This document shows, one piece after another, positions 49,649-58,728 of a stretch of 64,000 nt of DNA. The position numbers and the translations under genes were made by a program. The notes beneath the pieces were generated by a model, which saw only the letters and a list, made by a program, of their open reading frames with translations, ran no database searches and was not told where the DNA came from. Numbering within the stretch: the first letter of the stretch is position 1; each line of letters begins with the position of its first letter. The stretch lies in the NCBI RefSeq assembly GCF_024806835.1, contig NZ_JANTYU010000008.1, forward strand, positions 82,793-146,792. Direction: 5' to 3'. Source of the stretch: Xanthomonas sp. 3793. GTDB taxonomy: Bacteria > Pseudomonadota > Gammaproteobacteria > Xanthomonadales > Xanthomonadaceae.

Positions 49649-52240
49649 ATGTTGGAAGCCTATCGCCACCACGTTGCAGAGCGCGCCGCGCTCGGTATCC
49701 CGCCGCTGCCGCTGACCGCGCAGCAGACCGCCGAGGTCATCGAGCTGCTGAAGGCTCCGCCGGCGGGCGAAGAACAATTCCTGGTCGAGCTGCTCAGCCA
49801 GCGCGTGCCGGCCGGCGTCGACGACGCCGCCAAGGTCAAGGCCTCGTACCTGGCCGCAGTGGCCTTCGGCACCGAAAAGACCGCGCTGATCAGCCCCACG
49901 CGTGCGACCGAGCTGCTTGGCACCATGCTGGGTGGCTACAACATCCAGCCGCTGATCGACCTGCTCGACAACGCCGAGCTGGGCGCCACCGCCGCCGAAG
50001 CGCTCAAGCACACCTTGCTGGTGTTCGACGCCTTCCACGACGTGCAGGAAAAGGCCGAAGCCGGCAACGCGCATGCCAAGGCGGTGCTGCAGAGCTGGGC
50101 CGAGGCCGAGTGGTTCACCAGTAAGCCGGAAGTGCCGCAGAGCATGACCGTCACCGTGTTCAAGGTGCCGGGCGAGACCAACACCGACGACCTGTCGCCG
50201 GCCCCGGATGCGACCACCCGCCCGGACATCCCGCTGCACGCGCTGGCGATGCTGAAGAACGCCCGTGAGGGTGCGGCCTTCGTGCCGGAAGAAGACGGCA
50301 AGCGTGGCCCGATCCAGGCCATCGCCGATCTCAAGGACAAGGGCCATCTGGTCGCCTATGTGGGCGACGTGGTCGGTACCGGTTCCTCGCGCAAGTCGGC
50401 GACCAACTCGGTGCTGTGGTGGACCGGCGAGGACATTCCGTTCATACCGAACAAGCGCTTCGGCGGCGTGTGCCTGGGCAGCAAGATCGCCCCGATCTTC
50501 TACAACACGATGGAAGACGCCGGTGCGTTGCCGATCGAGCTGGACGTGTCGCAGATGGAGCACGGCGATGTGGTCGAGCTGCGTCCGTACGACGGCAAGG
50601 CGCTGAAGAACGGGCAGGTGATCGCCGAGTTCGCGATGAAGTCGGACGTGCTGTTCGACGAAGTGCGCGCCGGTGGCCGCATTCCGCTGATCGTCGGCCG
50701 CGGCCTGACTGCCAAGGCGCGCGAGTTCCTGGGCCTGCCGGCCTCGGACCTGTTCCGCCTGCCGATGGACCCGCCGGACACCGGCAAGGGCTTCTCGCTG
50801 GCGCAGAAGATGGTCGGCCGCGCCTGCGGCCTGCCGGAAGGCCAGGGCATGCGCCCGGGCACCTATTGCGAGCCGAAGATGACCTCGGTGGGTTCGCAGG
50901 ACACCACCGGCCCGATGACCCGCGACGAGTTGAAGGACCTGGCCTGCCTGGGCTTCTCGGCCGACCTGGTGATGCAGTCGTTCTGCCACACCGCCGCCTA
51001 TCCGAAGCCGGTCGACGTCAAGACCCACCACACCCTGCCGGAATTCATCTCCACCCGTGGCGGCGTGTCGCTGCGTCCGGGCGACGGCGTGATCCACAGC
51101 TGGCTCAACCGCATGCTGCTGCCCGACACCGTCGGCACCGGTGGCGACTCGCACACCCGTTTCCCGATCGGCATCTCGTTCCCGGCCGGCTCCGGCCTGG
51201 TGGCCTTCGCCGCCGCCACCGGCGTGATGCCGCTGGACATGCCCGAGAGCGTGCTGGTGCGCTTCAAGGGTGAGATGCAGCCGGGCGTGACCCTGCGCGA
51301 CCTGGTCAACGCGATCCCGCTGTACGCAATCAAGGACGGCCTGCTGACCGTGGCCAAGCAGGGCAAGAAGAACATCTTCTCCGGCCGCATCCTGGAAATC
51401 GAAGGCCTGCCGAACCTGAAGGTGGAACAGGCGTTCGAGCTGTCCGACGCCTCGGCCGAGCGTTCGGCGGCCGGTTGCACCGTGCACCTGGACAAGGCGC
51501 CGATCATCGAATACCTGACCAGCAATATCACCCTGCTGCGCTGGATGATTGCCGAAGGCTATGCCGATGCGCGCACGCTGGGCCGCCGCATCAAGAAGAT
51601 GGAAGAGTGGCTGGCCGACCCGCAGCTGCTGCAGCCCGATGCCGACGCCGAATACGCGGCGGTGATCGAGATCGACCTGGCCGACATTCACGAGCCGATC
51701 GTGGCGTGCCCGAACGACCCGGACGACGTCAAGACGCTGTCCGAGGTGGCCGGTGCGGCGATCGACGAAGTGTTCATCGGTTCGTGCATGACCAACATCG
51801 GGCACTTCCGTGCTGCCGCCAAGCTGCTGGAAGGCAAGCGCGACATCCCGACCCGCTTGTGGGTCGCGCCGCCGACCAAGATGGACGCCTCCGAGCTGAC
51901 CAAGGAAGGCCATTACGGCACCTTCGGCGCGGCCGGCGCGCGCATGGAAATGCCCGGCTGCTCACTGTGCATGGGCAACCAGGCGCAGGCACGCGAGGGC
52001 GCCACGGTGTTCTCCACCTCCACGCGTAACTTCCCCAACCGTCTGGGCCGCAACACCAACGTGTACCTGGGTTCGGCGGAACTGGCCGCGATCTGCTCGC
52101 GTCTGGGCCGCATCCCGACCAAGGACGAGTACATGGCCGATGTGGGCGTGATCAAGACCAGTGGCGACCAGATCTACCGCTACATGAACTTCGATCAGAT
52201 CCAGGAATATCAGGACGTGGCGGATACCGTCGCGGCCTGA
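49649..52240 (+). CDS. acnB: Aconitate hydratase B
   Basis: The 863-residue second aconitase has a HEAT-like N-terminal domain and the swivel domain (FKVPGETNTDDLSPAPDA, GTGSSRKSATNSVLWW). The cluster domain shows GTGGDSHTRFPIGISFPAGS and FIGSCMTNIGHFR. AcnB is the main TCA-cycle aconitase in enterobacteria and can act as an iron-responsive RNA-binding protein. GGAG lies upstream of the ATG. A strong terminator follows. Confidence 0.97.
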   Translation: MLEAYRHHVAERAALGIPPLPLTAQQTAEVIELLKAPPAGEEQFLVELLSQRVPAGVDDAAKVKASYLAAVAFGTEKTALISPTRATELLGTMLGGYNIQPLIDLLDNAELGATAAEALKHTLLVFDAFHDVQEKAEAGNAHAKAVLQSWAEAEWFTSKPEVPQSMTVTVFKVPGETNTDDLSPAPDATTRPDIPLHALAMLKNAREGAAFVPEEDGKRGPIQAIADLKDKGHLVAYVGDVVGTGSSRKSATNSVLWWTGEDIPFIPNKRFGGVCLGSKIAPIFYNTMEDAGALPIELDVSQMEHGDVVELRPYDGKALKNGQVIAEFAMKSDVLFDEVRAGGRIPLIVGRGLTAKAREFLGLPASDLFRLPMDPPDTGKGFSLAQKMVGRACGLPEGQGMRPGTYCEPKMTSVGSQDTTGPMTRDELKDLACLGFSADLVMQSFCHTAAYPKPVDVKTHHTLPEFISTRGGVSLRPGDGVIHSWLNRMLLPDTVGTGGDSHTRFPIGISFPAGSGLVAFAAATGVMPLDMPESVLVRFKGEMQPGVTLRDLVNAIPLYAIKDGLLTVAKQGKKNIFSGRILEIEGLPNLKVEQAFELSDASAERSAAGCTVHLDKAPIIEYLTSNITLLRWMIAEGYADARTLGRRIKKMEEWLADPQLLQPDADAEYAAVIEIDLADIHEPIVACPNDPDDVKTLSEVAGAAIDEVFIGSCMTNIGHFRAAAKLLEGKRDIPTRLWVAPPTKMDASELTKEGHYGTFGAAGARMEMPGCSLCMGNQAQAREGATVFSTSTRNFPNRLGRNTNVYLGSAELAAICSRLGRIPTKDEYMADVGVIKTSGDQIYRYMNFDQIQEYQDVADTVAA

Positions 52241-52267
52241 TCCGGCAGGCAACTGACTGGTAGGACG

Positions 52268-52299
52268 AAATGCCCGGCACTGCCGGGCATTTCGCTTTT
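52268..52299 (+). terminator. Intrinsic terminator of acnB
   Basis: AAATGCCCGGCA (52268-52279) pairs with TGCCGGGCATTT (52281-52292), giving at least a 10-bp stem. CGCTTTTCG follows, so it is a convincing rho-independent terminator 27 nt after the acnB stop. Confidence 0.88.
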
Positions 52300-52428
52300 C
52301 GAGCGATGACTTCGAGTTGTCGTCACGATGGCGGGCGTTAAAGCAAATACCAGCTGACTGGCATGGCGCATTGCAACAAAAATCTGAAGTGGAGGGGGCT
52401 AGAGTCCGCCGCTTCCCACTCACGTTCG

Positions 52429-53280
52429 ATGCCGATGCCCTCTTGCACGATCGCAGGTCACACACTCCACTACACGCAGCACGGTCAAGGGTTTCCGATT
52501 CTGCTCGGCCACAGCTACCTGTGGGACGCAGCGATGTGGGAGCCGCAGATCCAGGCGCTTTCGCAGCACTACCAGGTGATTGTTCCGGAGCTGTGGGGGC
52601 ACGGGCAATCGGGCGCATTGCCGCAAGGCACCCAGGCAATCGATGATCTTGCCCGGCAGATGCTTGGCCTGCTGGACGCACTGGAGCTGCCGCAGTGTGC
52701 GGTGGTGGGCCTGTCGGTGGGTGGCATGTGGGGCGCCGAGCTCGCCCTGATGGCGCCGAAGCGCGTGCGTAGCCTGGTGTTGATGGACACCTTCCTGGGC
52801 GCGGAGCCGCAGGCCACGCGTACACGCTACTTTGGAATGCTGGATGCGATCGAGGTGGCGGGGCAGGTAACGCCTGCGCTGATCGACGCGATCGTGCCGA
52901 TCTTCTTCCGCCCCGGCATCGATCTGACCTCGGCGTTGCCGGCTGCGTTTGCGCAGCGCCTGGCGGCGATGACGGCCGAGCAGCTGCGCACCTCCATCGT
53001 GCCGTTGGGGCGGCTGATCTTCGGGCGTGCGGATCGCCTGGAGGCGATGTCTGCGCTGGATCCGGCCAATACCTTCCTGCTCGGTGGCGACGCAGATGTT
53101 GCGCGGCCGCCGGAAGAGTTGTGGATGATGGCCGAGGCGATCTGCTGCGATTACGAGCTGGTGCCCGATGCCGGGCATATCGCATCGCTGGAGAATCCGG
53201 CCTTCGTCAACGCGCAGTTGCTGGGTTGGTTGAAGCGGACGGTGGGTGAGACCGAGGTGGAGCTGAGGCGTGCGGGATGA
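52429..53280 (+). CDS. Alpha/beta-fold hydrolase
   Basis: The 283-residue protein (from the ATG at 52429, MPMPSCTIAGHTLHYTQHGQG) has the alpha/beta hydrolase core. The nucleophile Ser is in GLSVGGMW, a likely Asp in FLLGGDADVARP and the His in DAGHIASLENP. The substrate is unknown; esterase or haloperoxidase-like activities are typical. The frame is open upstream to 52363, but those residues do not match the fold. Confidence 0.86.
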   Translation: MPMPSCTIAGHTLHYTQHGQGFPILLGHSYLWDAAMWEPQIQALSQHYQVIVPELWGHGQSGALPQGTQAIDDLARQMLGLLDALELPQCAVVGLSVGGMWGAELALMAPKRVRSLVLMDTFLGAEPQATRTRYFGMLDAIEVAGQVTPALIDAIVPIFFRPGIDLTSALPAAFAQRLAAMTAEQLRTSIVPLGRLIFGRADRLEAMSALDPANTFLLGGDADVARPPEELWMMAEAICCDYELVPDAGHIASLENPAFVNAQLLGWLKRTVGETEVELRRAG

Positions 53281-53340
53281 GGGCAATGGCCTCGGCTGAC
53301 GTGGAATGAGGTACGTGGTTTCTTCTCAACTCCTGCCTTC

Positions 53341-53530
53341 TTTACTGACAGGAGAGGGGCTTGAAGCGCAGCAGTTGCCGCGACGATATTTCCTTCTCCC
53401 ATCGGGAGGAGGTGCCCGAAGGGCGGATGAGGGGACGTGCGCTGCAGGATGTGTGGGTGGCCATACCCTCACCTCAACCCCTCTCCCGCAGTAGAGGGCT
53501 CGAAGCGCTCCCCGCAGGGGGAGGGCGCAT
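53341..53530. repeat. Degenerate CTTCTCCC/GGATGAGGG intergenic repeats
   Basis: Pieces of the cluster at 7391-7587 recur here: a CCTTCTCCC-ATC-GGGAGGAGG hairpin near 53392-53412, the border sequence GGTGCCCGAAGGGCGGATGAGGGG at 53411-53434, and CCCTCACC/CCCCTCTCCCGC pieces to 53490. The 53281-53604 gap contains no supported gene. Confidence 0.65.
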
Positions 53531-53604
53531 TATTTGCCACGCGATGGACTTTCCTTCCTGGCTGGAAGGGAGCTCCCAGCTGTGGTCGTTCGGCAATTGT
53601 GTTG

Positions 53605-55974
53605 TCAGGGTTGCGCGCCCAGCCAGGCTTCCAGTGCCGGGGCCGGGAGGGGCCGCGAGAACAGGTAGCCCTGCAGGACTTCGCAGCCCAGGTCGGCCAG
53701 GAACAGACGCTGGGCTTCGTTTTCGACGCCCTCGGCGACGACATGCTTGCGCAGGTGCTCGCCGATGCGCAGCACCGAGGTGGTGAGTGCGCGCGCGTCT
53801 TCGCTGTGTTCGATATCGCGGACGAAGCTCATGTCCAGTTTGAGCTCGTCGATCGGCAGGCGATGCAGATGGCTCAGGCTGGAATAGCCGGTGCCGAAGT
53901 CGTCCAACGATAACGAGATGCCGGCTTCGCGGATGGCGTGCAGGTTTTCCAGCACGCCCGGCTGGCCGGACAGCATTACGCTCTCGGTCAGTTCCAGGGT
54001 CAGGTCGGAGGCTTGCACGCCGGTGTCGGCGATCAACCGAAGCAGGTCGGGAAGCATGCGCGGGCTTTCGAAGCCGCTGGCCGACAGATTGACCGATACG
54101 CGCGTGACCGGCACGCCGCGCAGACGCCAGTCGGCCACCTGCTCGCAGGCCCGTCGCAGCACCCAGGCGTTGAGCTGCGGCATCATGCCCTGCTCTTCGG
54201 CGACAGGCAGAAACCGTGCCGGCGAAATCGCGCCCAGTTGCGGATGATTCCAGCGCAGCAACGCTTCCACGCCGTACAGCGCGTGCGGTGCTGCGCTATG
54301 CATTTGCGGCTGGTAGTGCAGCTGCAGTTGGTCGCGGCCGATGGCCTGACGCAGCTCCGCTTCCAGCGCCACGCGCTCCTGCGCCATGCGATTCATGTCG
54401 GAGCTGAAGAAACGGAAGCGTCCGCCGCCTTCCTTCTTGGCGCGATTCATCGCCAGATCGGCATGCCGTAGCAGGATGTTGATGTCGCGTCCGTCTTCGG
54501 GAAACATCGCCACGCCGATGCTGGCCGACGGATGCACGGTCATGTGGCCCACCGACAGCGGGCCGGCGATGCTGCCCAGCAGGCGCTCGGCCGCGGCGCT
54601 GGCCTGTTCGGCGCTGCATTGCGGCAGGGCCAGTGCGAATTCGTCGCCGGCCACGCGTGCCAGCATGGCGGTGGCGGTGAGCTGTTCGCCGATGCGCAGC
54701 GCGATGTCGCGCAGCAGGCCGTCACCGGCAGAATGGCCCTGGCTGTCGTTGATCAGCTTGAAGCGGTCGATGTTGATGAACATCAGCGCGGCCGGTTCGG
54801 CGGCGTATTCGGCCTGGGTCAGCGCCTGCTCGGCGCGCGCGCTGAACATGATGCGGTTGGGCAGGCCGGTCAGCGCGTCGTAGAAGGCGAGTTGATGCAC
54901 GCGCTGACGGATCTGCTCGCGCTCCAGCGCCAGCGTGCACAGCTGCTGGCATAGCTCGGTCAGCCGCACATGCCAGGCGTCGGCGCGCTGGGGTTTGCGG
55001 TAATACAGCGCAAAGGTGCCAAGCACGCGCGAGCTGTTGGAGCGGATCGGCGTGCTCCAGCAGGCGCGCAGACCCATCGGGATGAGCAGCTCGCGGTAGG
55101 GGGCGAACAGCGGGTCGGTGGCGATGTCTTCCACCATCACCGCACGGCCACGCCAGGCAGCGGTGCCGCAGGCACCTGCACCGGGTGCGATCTTCAGGCC
55201 GTTGACGGCATCGGCGTATTCGGGCGGCAGGCTGGGTGCGGCCAGCGAGTGCAGGCAGCCCTGGTTGTCGGCGCTCATGACCGTGGCCAACACTTCCGGT
55301 GCGATGCGTTCTACCTCGCTGCAGATCAGCGTCATCACCTCGATCAGCGGGCGCTCCTGCACCAGCGCTTCCAGCACGCGGTGCTGCAGCACCTCGTGCA
55401 TCTTGGTGTCGGTGATGTCGGTCAGCACCGCCACGTAATGCGATGGGTTATGCCGGGCGTCGTAGATCGGGTTGAAGTTGAGCGAGATCCACAACGGCGA
55501 GCCGTCCTTGCGATAGACCAGCAGGTCGGCACGGGTCTGCTGCAGGGCATCGGCGCGATCGCGGATGCGCGCAACCTCGCTCTGGTCGCTCTGCGCGCGG
55601 GTCAACACATCCGACGGGCGCTGGCCGACCAGTTCGGCTTCGGTGTAGCCGAACATGCGCTGGAAGCCATCGTTGGCGTAGAGCAGGCGCGATTGCAGAT
55701 CGCAGATGAGGATGGCGCTGCTGCTGCCGTCCAGCGCTTCGGCCAGCAGGCGCGAACGGCGGTCGTCGGGCGCTTCGCCGGGCTTGGCCATGCCGGCGGT
55801 GAGCGGGCCGGGCCTGACCGGCCCGGCCGTGCGCGCATCCTCGAATGCGCTGACCGACGAAGTGTCACCGACCAGGTCCGCCGTCGCCCACGCATCCGTC
55901 GCCGTGCTCGGGACGAGGTCCGGCGCACCGGCGTGCGGCGGCGGATCGGTCGGATGCGGGGGCGGGACGCGCAT
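53605..55974 (-). CDS. PAS-GAF-GGDEF-EAL signalling protein
   Basis: The 789-residue cytoplasmic protein has a disordered Pro-rich N-terminus and PAS (~75-200, YANDGFQRMFGYTEAELVG). GAF (~205-355), GGDEF (~365-530, with AGDEF in RVAGDEFALAL) and EAL (~545-789) follow. The EAL domain shows the signature EALLRWNHP, DDFGTGYSSLSHL and AEGVENEAQR, so phosphodiesterase activity is likely. The GGDEF site is near-canonical with no RxxD I-site, so cyclase activity is uncertain. It starts 6 nt after the cheB stop and is probably co-transcribed with cheR-cheD-cheB. Confidence 0.92.
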   Translation of the reverse strand: MRVPPPHPTDPPPHAGAPDLVPSTATDAWATADLVGDTSSVSAFEDARTAGPVRPGPLTAGMAKPGEAPDDRRSRLLAEALDGSSSAILICDLQSRLLYANDGFQRMFGYTEAELVGQRPSDVLTRAQSDQSEVARIRDRADALQQTRADLLVYRKDGSPLWISLNFNPIYDARHNPSHYVAVLTDITDTKMHEVLQHRVLEALVQERPLIEVMTLICSEVERIAPEVLATVMSADNQGCLHSLAAPSLPPEYADAVNGLKIAPGAGACGTAAWRGRAVMVEDIATDPLFAPYRELLIPMGLRACWSTPIRSNSSRVLGTFALYYRKPQRADAWHVRLTELCQQLCTLALEREQIRQRVHQLAFYDALTGLPNRIMFSARAEQALTQAEYAAEPAALMFINIDRFKLINDSQGHSAGDGLLRDIALRIGEQLTATAMLARVAGDEFALALPQCSAEQASAAAERLLGSIAGPLSVGHMTVHPSASIGVAMFPEDGRDINILLRHADLAMNRAKKEGGGRFRFFSSDMNRMAQERVALEAELRQAIGRDQLQLHYQPQMHSAAPHALYGVEALLRWNHPQLGAISPARFLPVAEEQGMMPQLNAWVLRRACEQVADWRLRGVPVTRVSVNLSASGFESPRMLPDLLRLIADTGVQASDLTLELTESVMLSGQPGVLENLHAIREAGISLSLDDFGTGYSSLSHLHRLPIDELKLDMSFVRDIEHSEDARALTTSVLRIGEHLRKHVVAEGVENEAQRLFLADLGCEVLQGYLFSRPLPAPALEAWLGAQP

Positions 55975-55980
55975 GGGCGA

Positions 55981-57057
55981 TCAGCGCGCCTGTGCCGACA
56001 AGGCGATCAGGCGTTCGGCGACGCGGTCCAGCGGCACCACTTCCTGGGCGGCACCCAGCTTGTAGGCAGCGCCGGGCATGCCCCAGACCACGCTGCTGGC
56101 TTCGTCCTGCACCAGCGTGGGTGCGCCGGCCTGCAGCATTTCCAGCAGGCCGCGCGCACCGTCGTCGCCCATGCCGGTGAGGATGGCGCCGACCGCGTTC
56201 GGGCCGGCGTTGGCGGCAACCGAGCGGAACAGCACGTCCACCGCCGGCTTGTGGCGGTTGACCGGCGGGCCGTCGTCGATGCGGCAACGCCAGCGGGCAC
56301 CGTCGCGGATGATGCGCAGGTGCTGGCCGCCTGGCGGCAGGTAGGCGTGGCCGGGCAGGATCGCTTCGCCGTCGCTGGCCTCGCGTACCGACATCGCCGA
56401 ATGGCGATTGAGGCGTTCGGCAAAGGCGGTGCTGAAGCTGGCCGGCAGATGTTGGGTCATCACCACCGCCGGCGCATCGGCCGGCATGTGTTCGAGTACC
56501 ACGCGCAGCGCCTCGGTGCCGCCGGCAGAGGCGCCGATGGCGATCAGGCGGTCGGTGGTGCGGAAACGCAGCGCGCTGCCGGGCACCGGTGCCGATTGCA
56601 TGTCCAGGGTGACCTTGGGCGTGCTGGGGCGATGCAGCGCGCTGACCTTGGCCTTGGCGGCCATCTTGACCTTGCTGACGATTTCTTCGGCATAGCCTTC
56701 CAGCCCGCGTGCGACGTCGATCTTGGGCTTGGACACGAAGTCCACCGCACCCAGCGACAAGGCCTGCAAGGTGGTATCGGCGCCGCGCTCGGTGAGCGAG
56801 GAGATCATCACCACCGGCGTTGGCCGCAGGCGCATGAGGTTTTCCAGAAACACCAGCCCGTCCATGCGCGGCATTTCCACGTCCAGCGTGATCACGTCCG
56901 GGTTGAGGCGTTTGATCTTTTCGCGTGCCAGGATCGGGTCGGCGGCCGAGCCGATGACTTCGATGCCGGGATCGCGCGCGAGGATTTCGGTGAGCATCTG
57001 GCGGACGACCGCCGAGTCGTCGACGATCAGGACACGAACGGGAGTTTCCAGCGTCAT
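55981..57057 (-). CDS. cheB: Chemotaxis glutamate methylesterase/deamidase
   Basis: The 358-residue protein has a receiver domain (ILIVDDSAVVRQML-type start, Asp in ITLDVEMPRMDG) and a C-terminal methylesterase with the triad region GASAGGTEAL, TQHLPASFSTAF and GMGDDGARG. It removes methyl groups from chemoreceptors for adaptation. The ATG at 57057 overlaps the cheD stop (ATGA). The open frame upstream overlaps cheD and is not used. Confidence 0.96.
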   Translation of the reverse strand: MTLETPVRVLIVDDSAVVRQMLTEILARDPGIEVIGSAADPILAREKIKRLNPDVITLDVEMPRMDGLVFLENLMRLRPTPVVMISSLTERGADTTLQALSLGAVDFVSKPKIDVARGLEGYAEEIVSKVKMAAKAKVSALHRPSTPKVTLDMQSAPVPGSALRFRTTDRLIAIGASAGGTEALRVVLEHMPADAPAVVMTQHLPASFSTAFAERLNRHSAMSVREASDGEAILPGHAYLPPGGQHLRIIRDGARWRCRIDDGPPVNRHKPAVDVLFRSVAANAGPNAVGAILTGMGDDGARGLLEMLQAGAPTLVQDEASSVVWGMPGAAYKLGAAQEVVPLDRVAERLIALSAQAR

Positions 57058-57650
57058 TCGAACAACTCCACTCCACCGGTGACCGGTGCTTTGGACAGAC
57101 GGGCGCGCACGGCCGATTCTGCGGCGGCGACTTCGGCTTCGTGCGCGTGCGGCAAACGCTGCACGACCACCCGGCCGGTCGTCGGGAAGAACCACACCTT
57201 GCGCGGATGGATGCCGCACAGATCTTCGGCAATGATGGGAATGTGCTCGGCCTGCAGGTACTGGCGCACGAATTCGGCGTTGCGGGTGCCGACCGGGTTG
57301 CTGGTGAAGCCCTTGAGCACGTTGGCGCCGCCGAAGACCTTGGCTTCGATGCGTTTGCGATGCGCGCCGCGCTTGAGCATGTCGTTGATCAGCAACTCCA
57401 TCGCATAACTGCCGTAGCGCGCCGGTGCACCGTCGCCGACCTGACCTTCGGGCAGCAGGAAGTGATTCATGCCACCGATCTTGAGCACCGGGTCGCGCAA
57501 GCAGGCCGCAACGCACGATCCCAAGGTGGTCGTCAACGCGGTGTCGTCGTCCACCACCAGATACTGGGTAGGCAGCAGTTTGGCGGTGATGGTCTGGAAC
57601 CGCGAATCGCGGTAGCGCATCACGTCGTCGACTTGCACGGCGGTACTCAT
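57054..57650 (-). CDS. cheD: Chemoreceptor glutamine deamidase
   Basis: The 198-residue protein deamidates receptor Gln residues. Family motifs with the likely catalytic Cys and His are visible: TTLGSCVAACL, KIGGMNHFLLPEG, YGSYAMELLIND and KVFGGANVL. The ATG at 57650 overlaps the cheR stop (ATGA), and its own stop overlaps cheB. The very long frame running through to 58874 is not a gene. Confidence 0.95.
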   Translation of the reverse strand: MSTAVQVDDVMRYRDSRFQTITAKLLPTQYLVVDDDTALTTTLGSCVAACLRDPVLKIGGMNHFLLPEGQVGDGAPARYGSYAMELLINDMLKRGAHRKRIEAKVFGGANVLKGFTSNPVGTRNAEFVRQYLQAEHIPIIAEDLCGIHPRKVWFFPTTGRVVVQRLPHAHEAEVAAAESAVRARLSKAPVTGGVELFE

Positions 57651-58513
57651 GCAGATGCTCCCGAACGCGGTGCGCGCCGATACAGCGTGCGTCCGCACGG
57701 CTGGATCAGGTCGGCCGCGTGCAGGTAATTCTCCGAATGCCCGGTGTAGAGCAGACCGTCGTCGCCCATGTGGCTGACCAGACGCGACAGGATGCCGCGC
57801 TGGGTCGGTTTGTCGAAATAGATCATCACGTTGCGGCAGAACAGCGCCGCGTAGGGGCCGCCGACGTCGTAACGCGGTGCCAGCAGGTTCAACTGGCGGT
57901 ATTCGATGAGCTGGCGCAGCGCCGGGATCACCCGGCACTTGCCCTCGTTGGGGCCACTGCCGCGCTGGAAGTACTTGCGCTTGATCGCCGCATCCAGGGA
58001 CGCGACGCGGTCGATGGCGTAGACGCCGCGCGAGGCGGTTTCCAGCACCTGGGTGTCGACGTCGGTGGCCACGATGCTCACCGGCGGGGTCAGCGTGCCG
58101 AAGGCTTCGCAGGCGGTGATGGCGATGGAATAGGGCTCCTCGCCGGTGGAAGCGGCGCACGACCAGATCTTCAGTGGTGCCTGCGAAGCGCGCTTTTGCA
58201 GCTCTTCGCGCAGCTTGTCGAAGTGGTGCGGCTCGCGGAAGAACGAGGTCAGGTTGGTGGTCAGTGCGTTGGTGAACGCCTGCCATTCCTCTTCGTCGTT
58301 GCCGGCTTCCAGCTGGTCCAGATAGTCGCGGAACGAGCGCAGCCCGAGCACGCGCAGGCGGCGCGACAGGCGGCCGTACACCATGTCGCGCTTGGCCGGC
58401 GCCAGCGAGATGCCGACGCGCTGGTAGATCAGGTCGCAAACGCGCTTGAAGTCGCGGTCGCCGAAGTCGAATTCGCGCGTGTCTGAAGCGGGAGTCGTAG
58501 TCGTCATATCCAT
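57647..58513 (-). CDS. cheR: Chemotaxis protein methyltransferase
   Basis: The 288-residue SAM-dependent methyltransferase has an N-terminal helical domain (YGRLSRRLRVLG, FREPHHFDKL). The catalytic domain has the SAM motif WSCAASTGEEPYSIA and FCRNVMIYFD. It methylates receptor Glu residues. A second ATG two codons in (58507) is possible. Its position next to a receptor ending in NWQEF fits CheR docking through that pentapeptide. Confidence 0.95.
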   Translation of the reverse strand: MDMTTTTPASDTREFDFGDRDFKRVCDLIYQRVGISLAPAKRDMVYGRLSRRLRVLGLRSFRDYLDQLEAGNDEEEWQAFTNALTTNLTSFFREPHHFDKLREELQKRASQAPLKIWSCAASTGEEPYSIAITACEAFGTLTPPVSIVATDVDTQVLETASRGVYAIDRVASLDAAIKRKYFQRGSGPNEGKCRVIPALRQLIEYRQLNLLAPRYDVGGPYAALFCRNVMIYFDKPTQRGILSRLVSHMGDDGLLYTGHSENYLHAADLIQPCGRTLYRRAPRSGASA

Positions 58514-58680
58514 ACACGTCGTGAGCTATCACTGGATATCGGCCATGTAGCGGTGCAACTGAAGCGCCAATCCGTCGATCGCCAAGGTTGGGCTCGGTGT
58601 CGCATCGACGATGCGGTGCGGCGGCGTGCAGGGACCAGGCGCCGGGATGAAGACTGCCTGTCGTTGCGAGAGGCAGAAAC

Positions 58681-58709
58681 GCAACGCCCCGGCATTGCCG
58701 GGGCGTTGC
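58681..58709 (-). terminator. Hairpin after the chemoreceptor gene
   Basis: A perfect 13-bp stem (GCAACGCCCCGGC at 58681-58693, complement at 58697-58709) with an ATT loop lies 20 nt after the receptor stop. On the minus strand it is followed by GTTTCTGCC, a weak T-tract. It separates the receptor gene from cheR. Confidence 0.75.
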
Positions 58710-58728
58710 GGGCGACAGCGGTAACTTA

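Noticed and set aside
49613..51913. 766-codon open frame antisense to acnB
   Set aside because: acnB is unambiguous on the other strand; the antisense frame has no recognisable motif.
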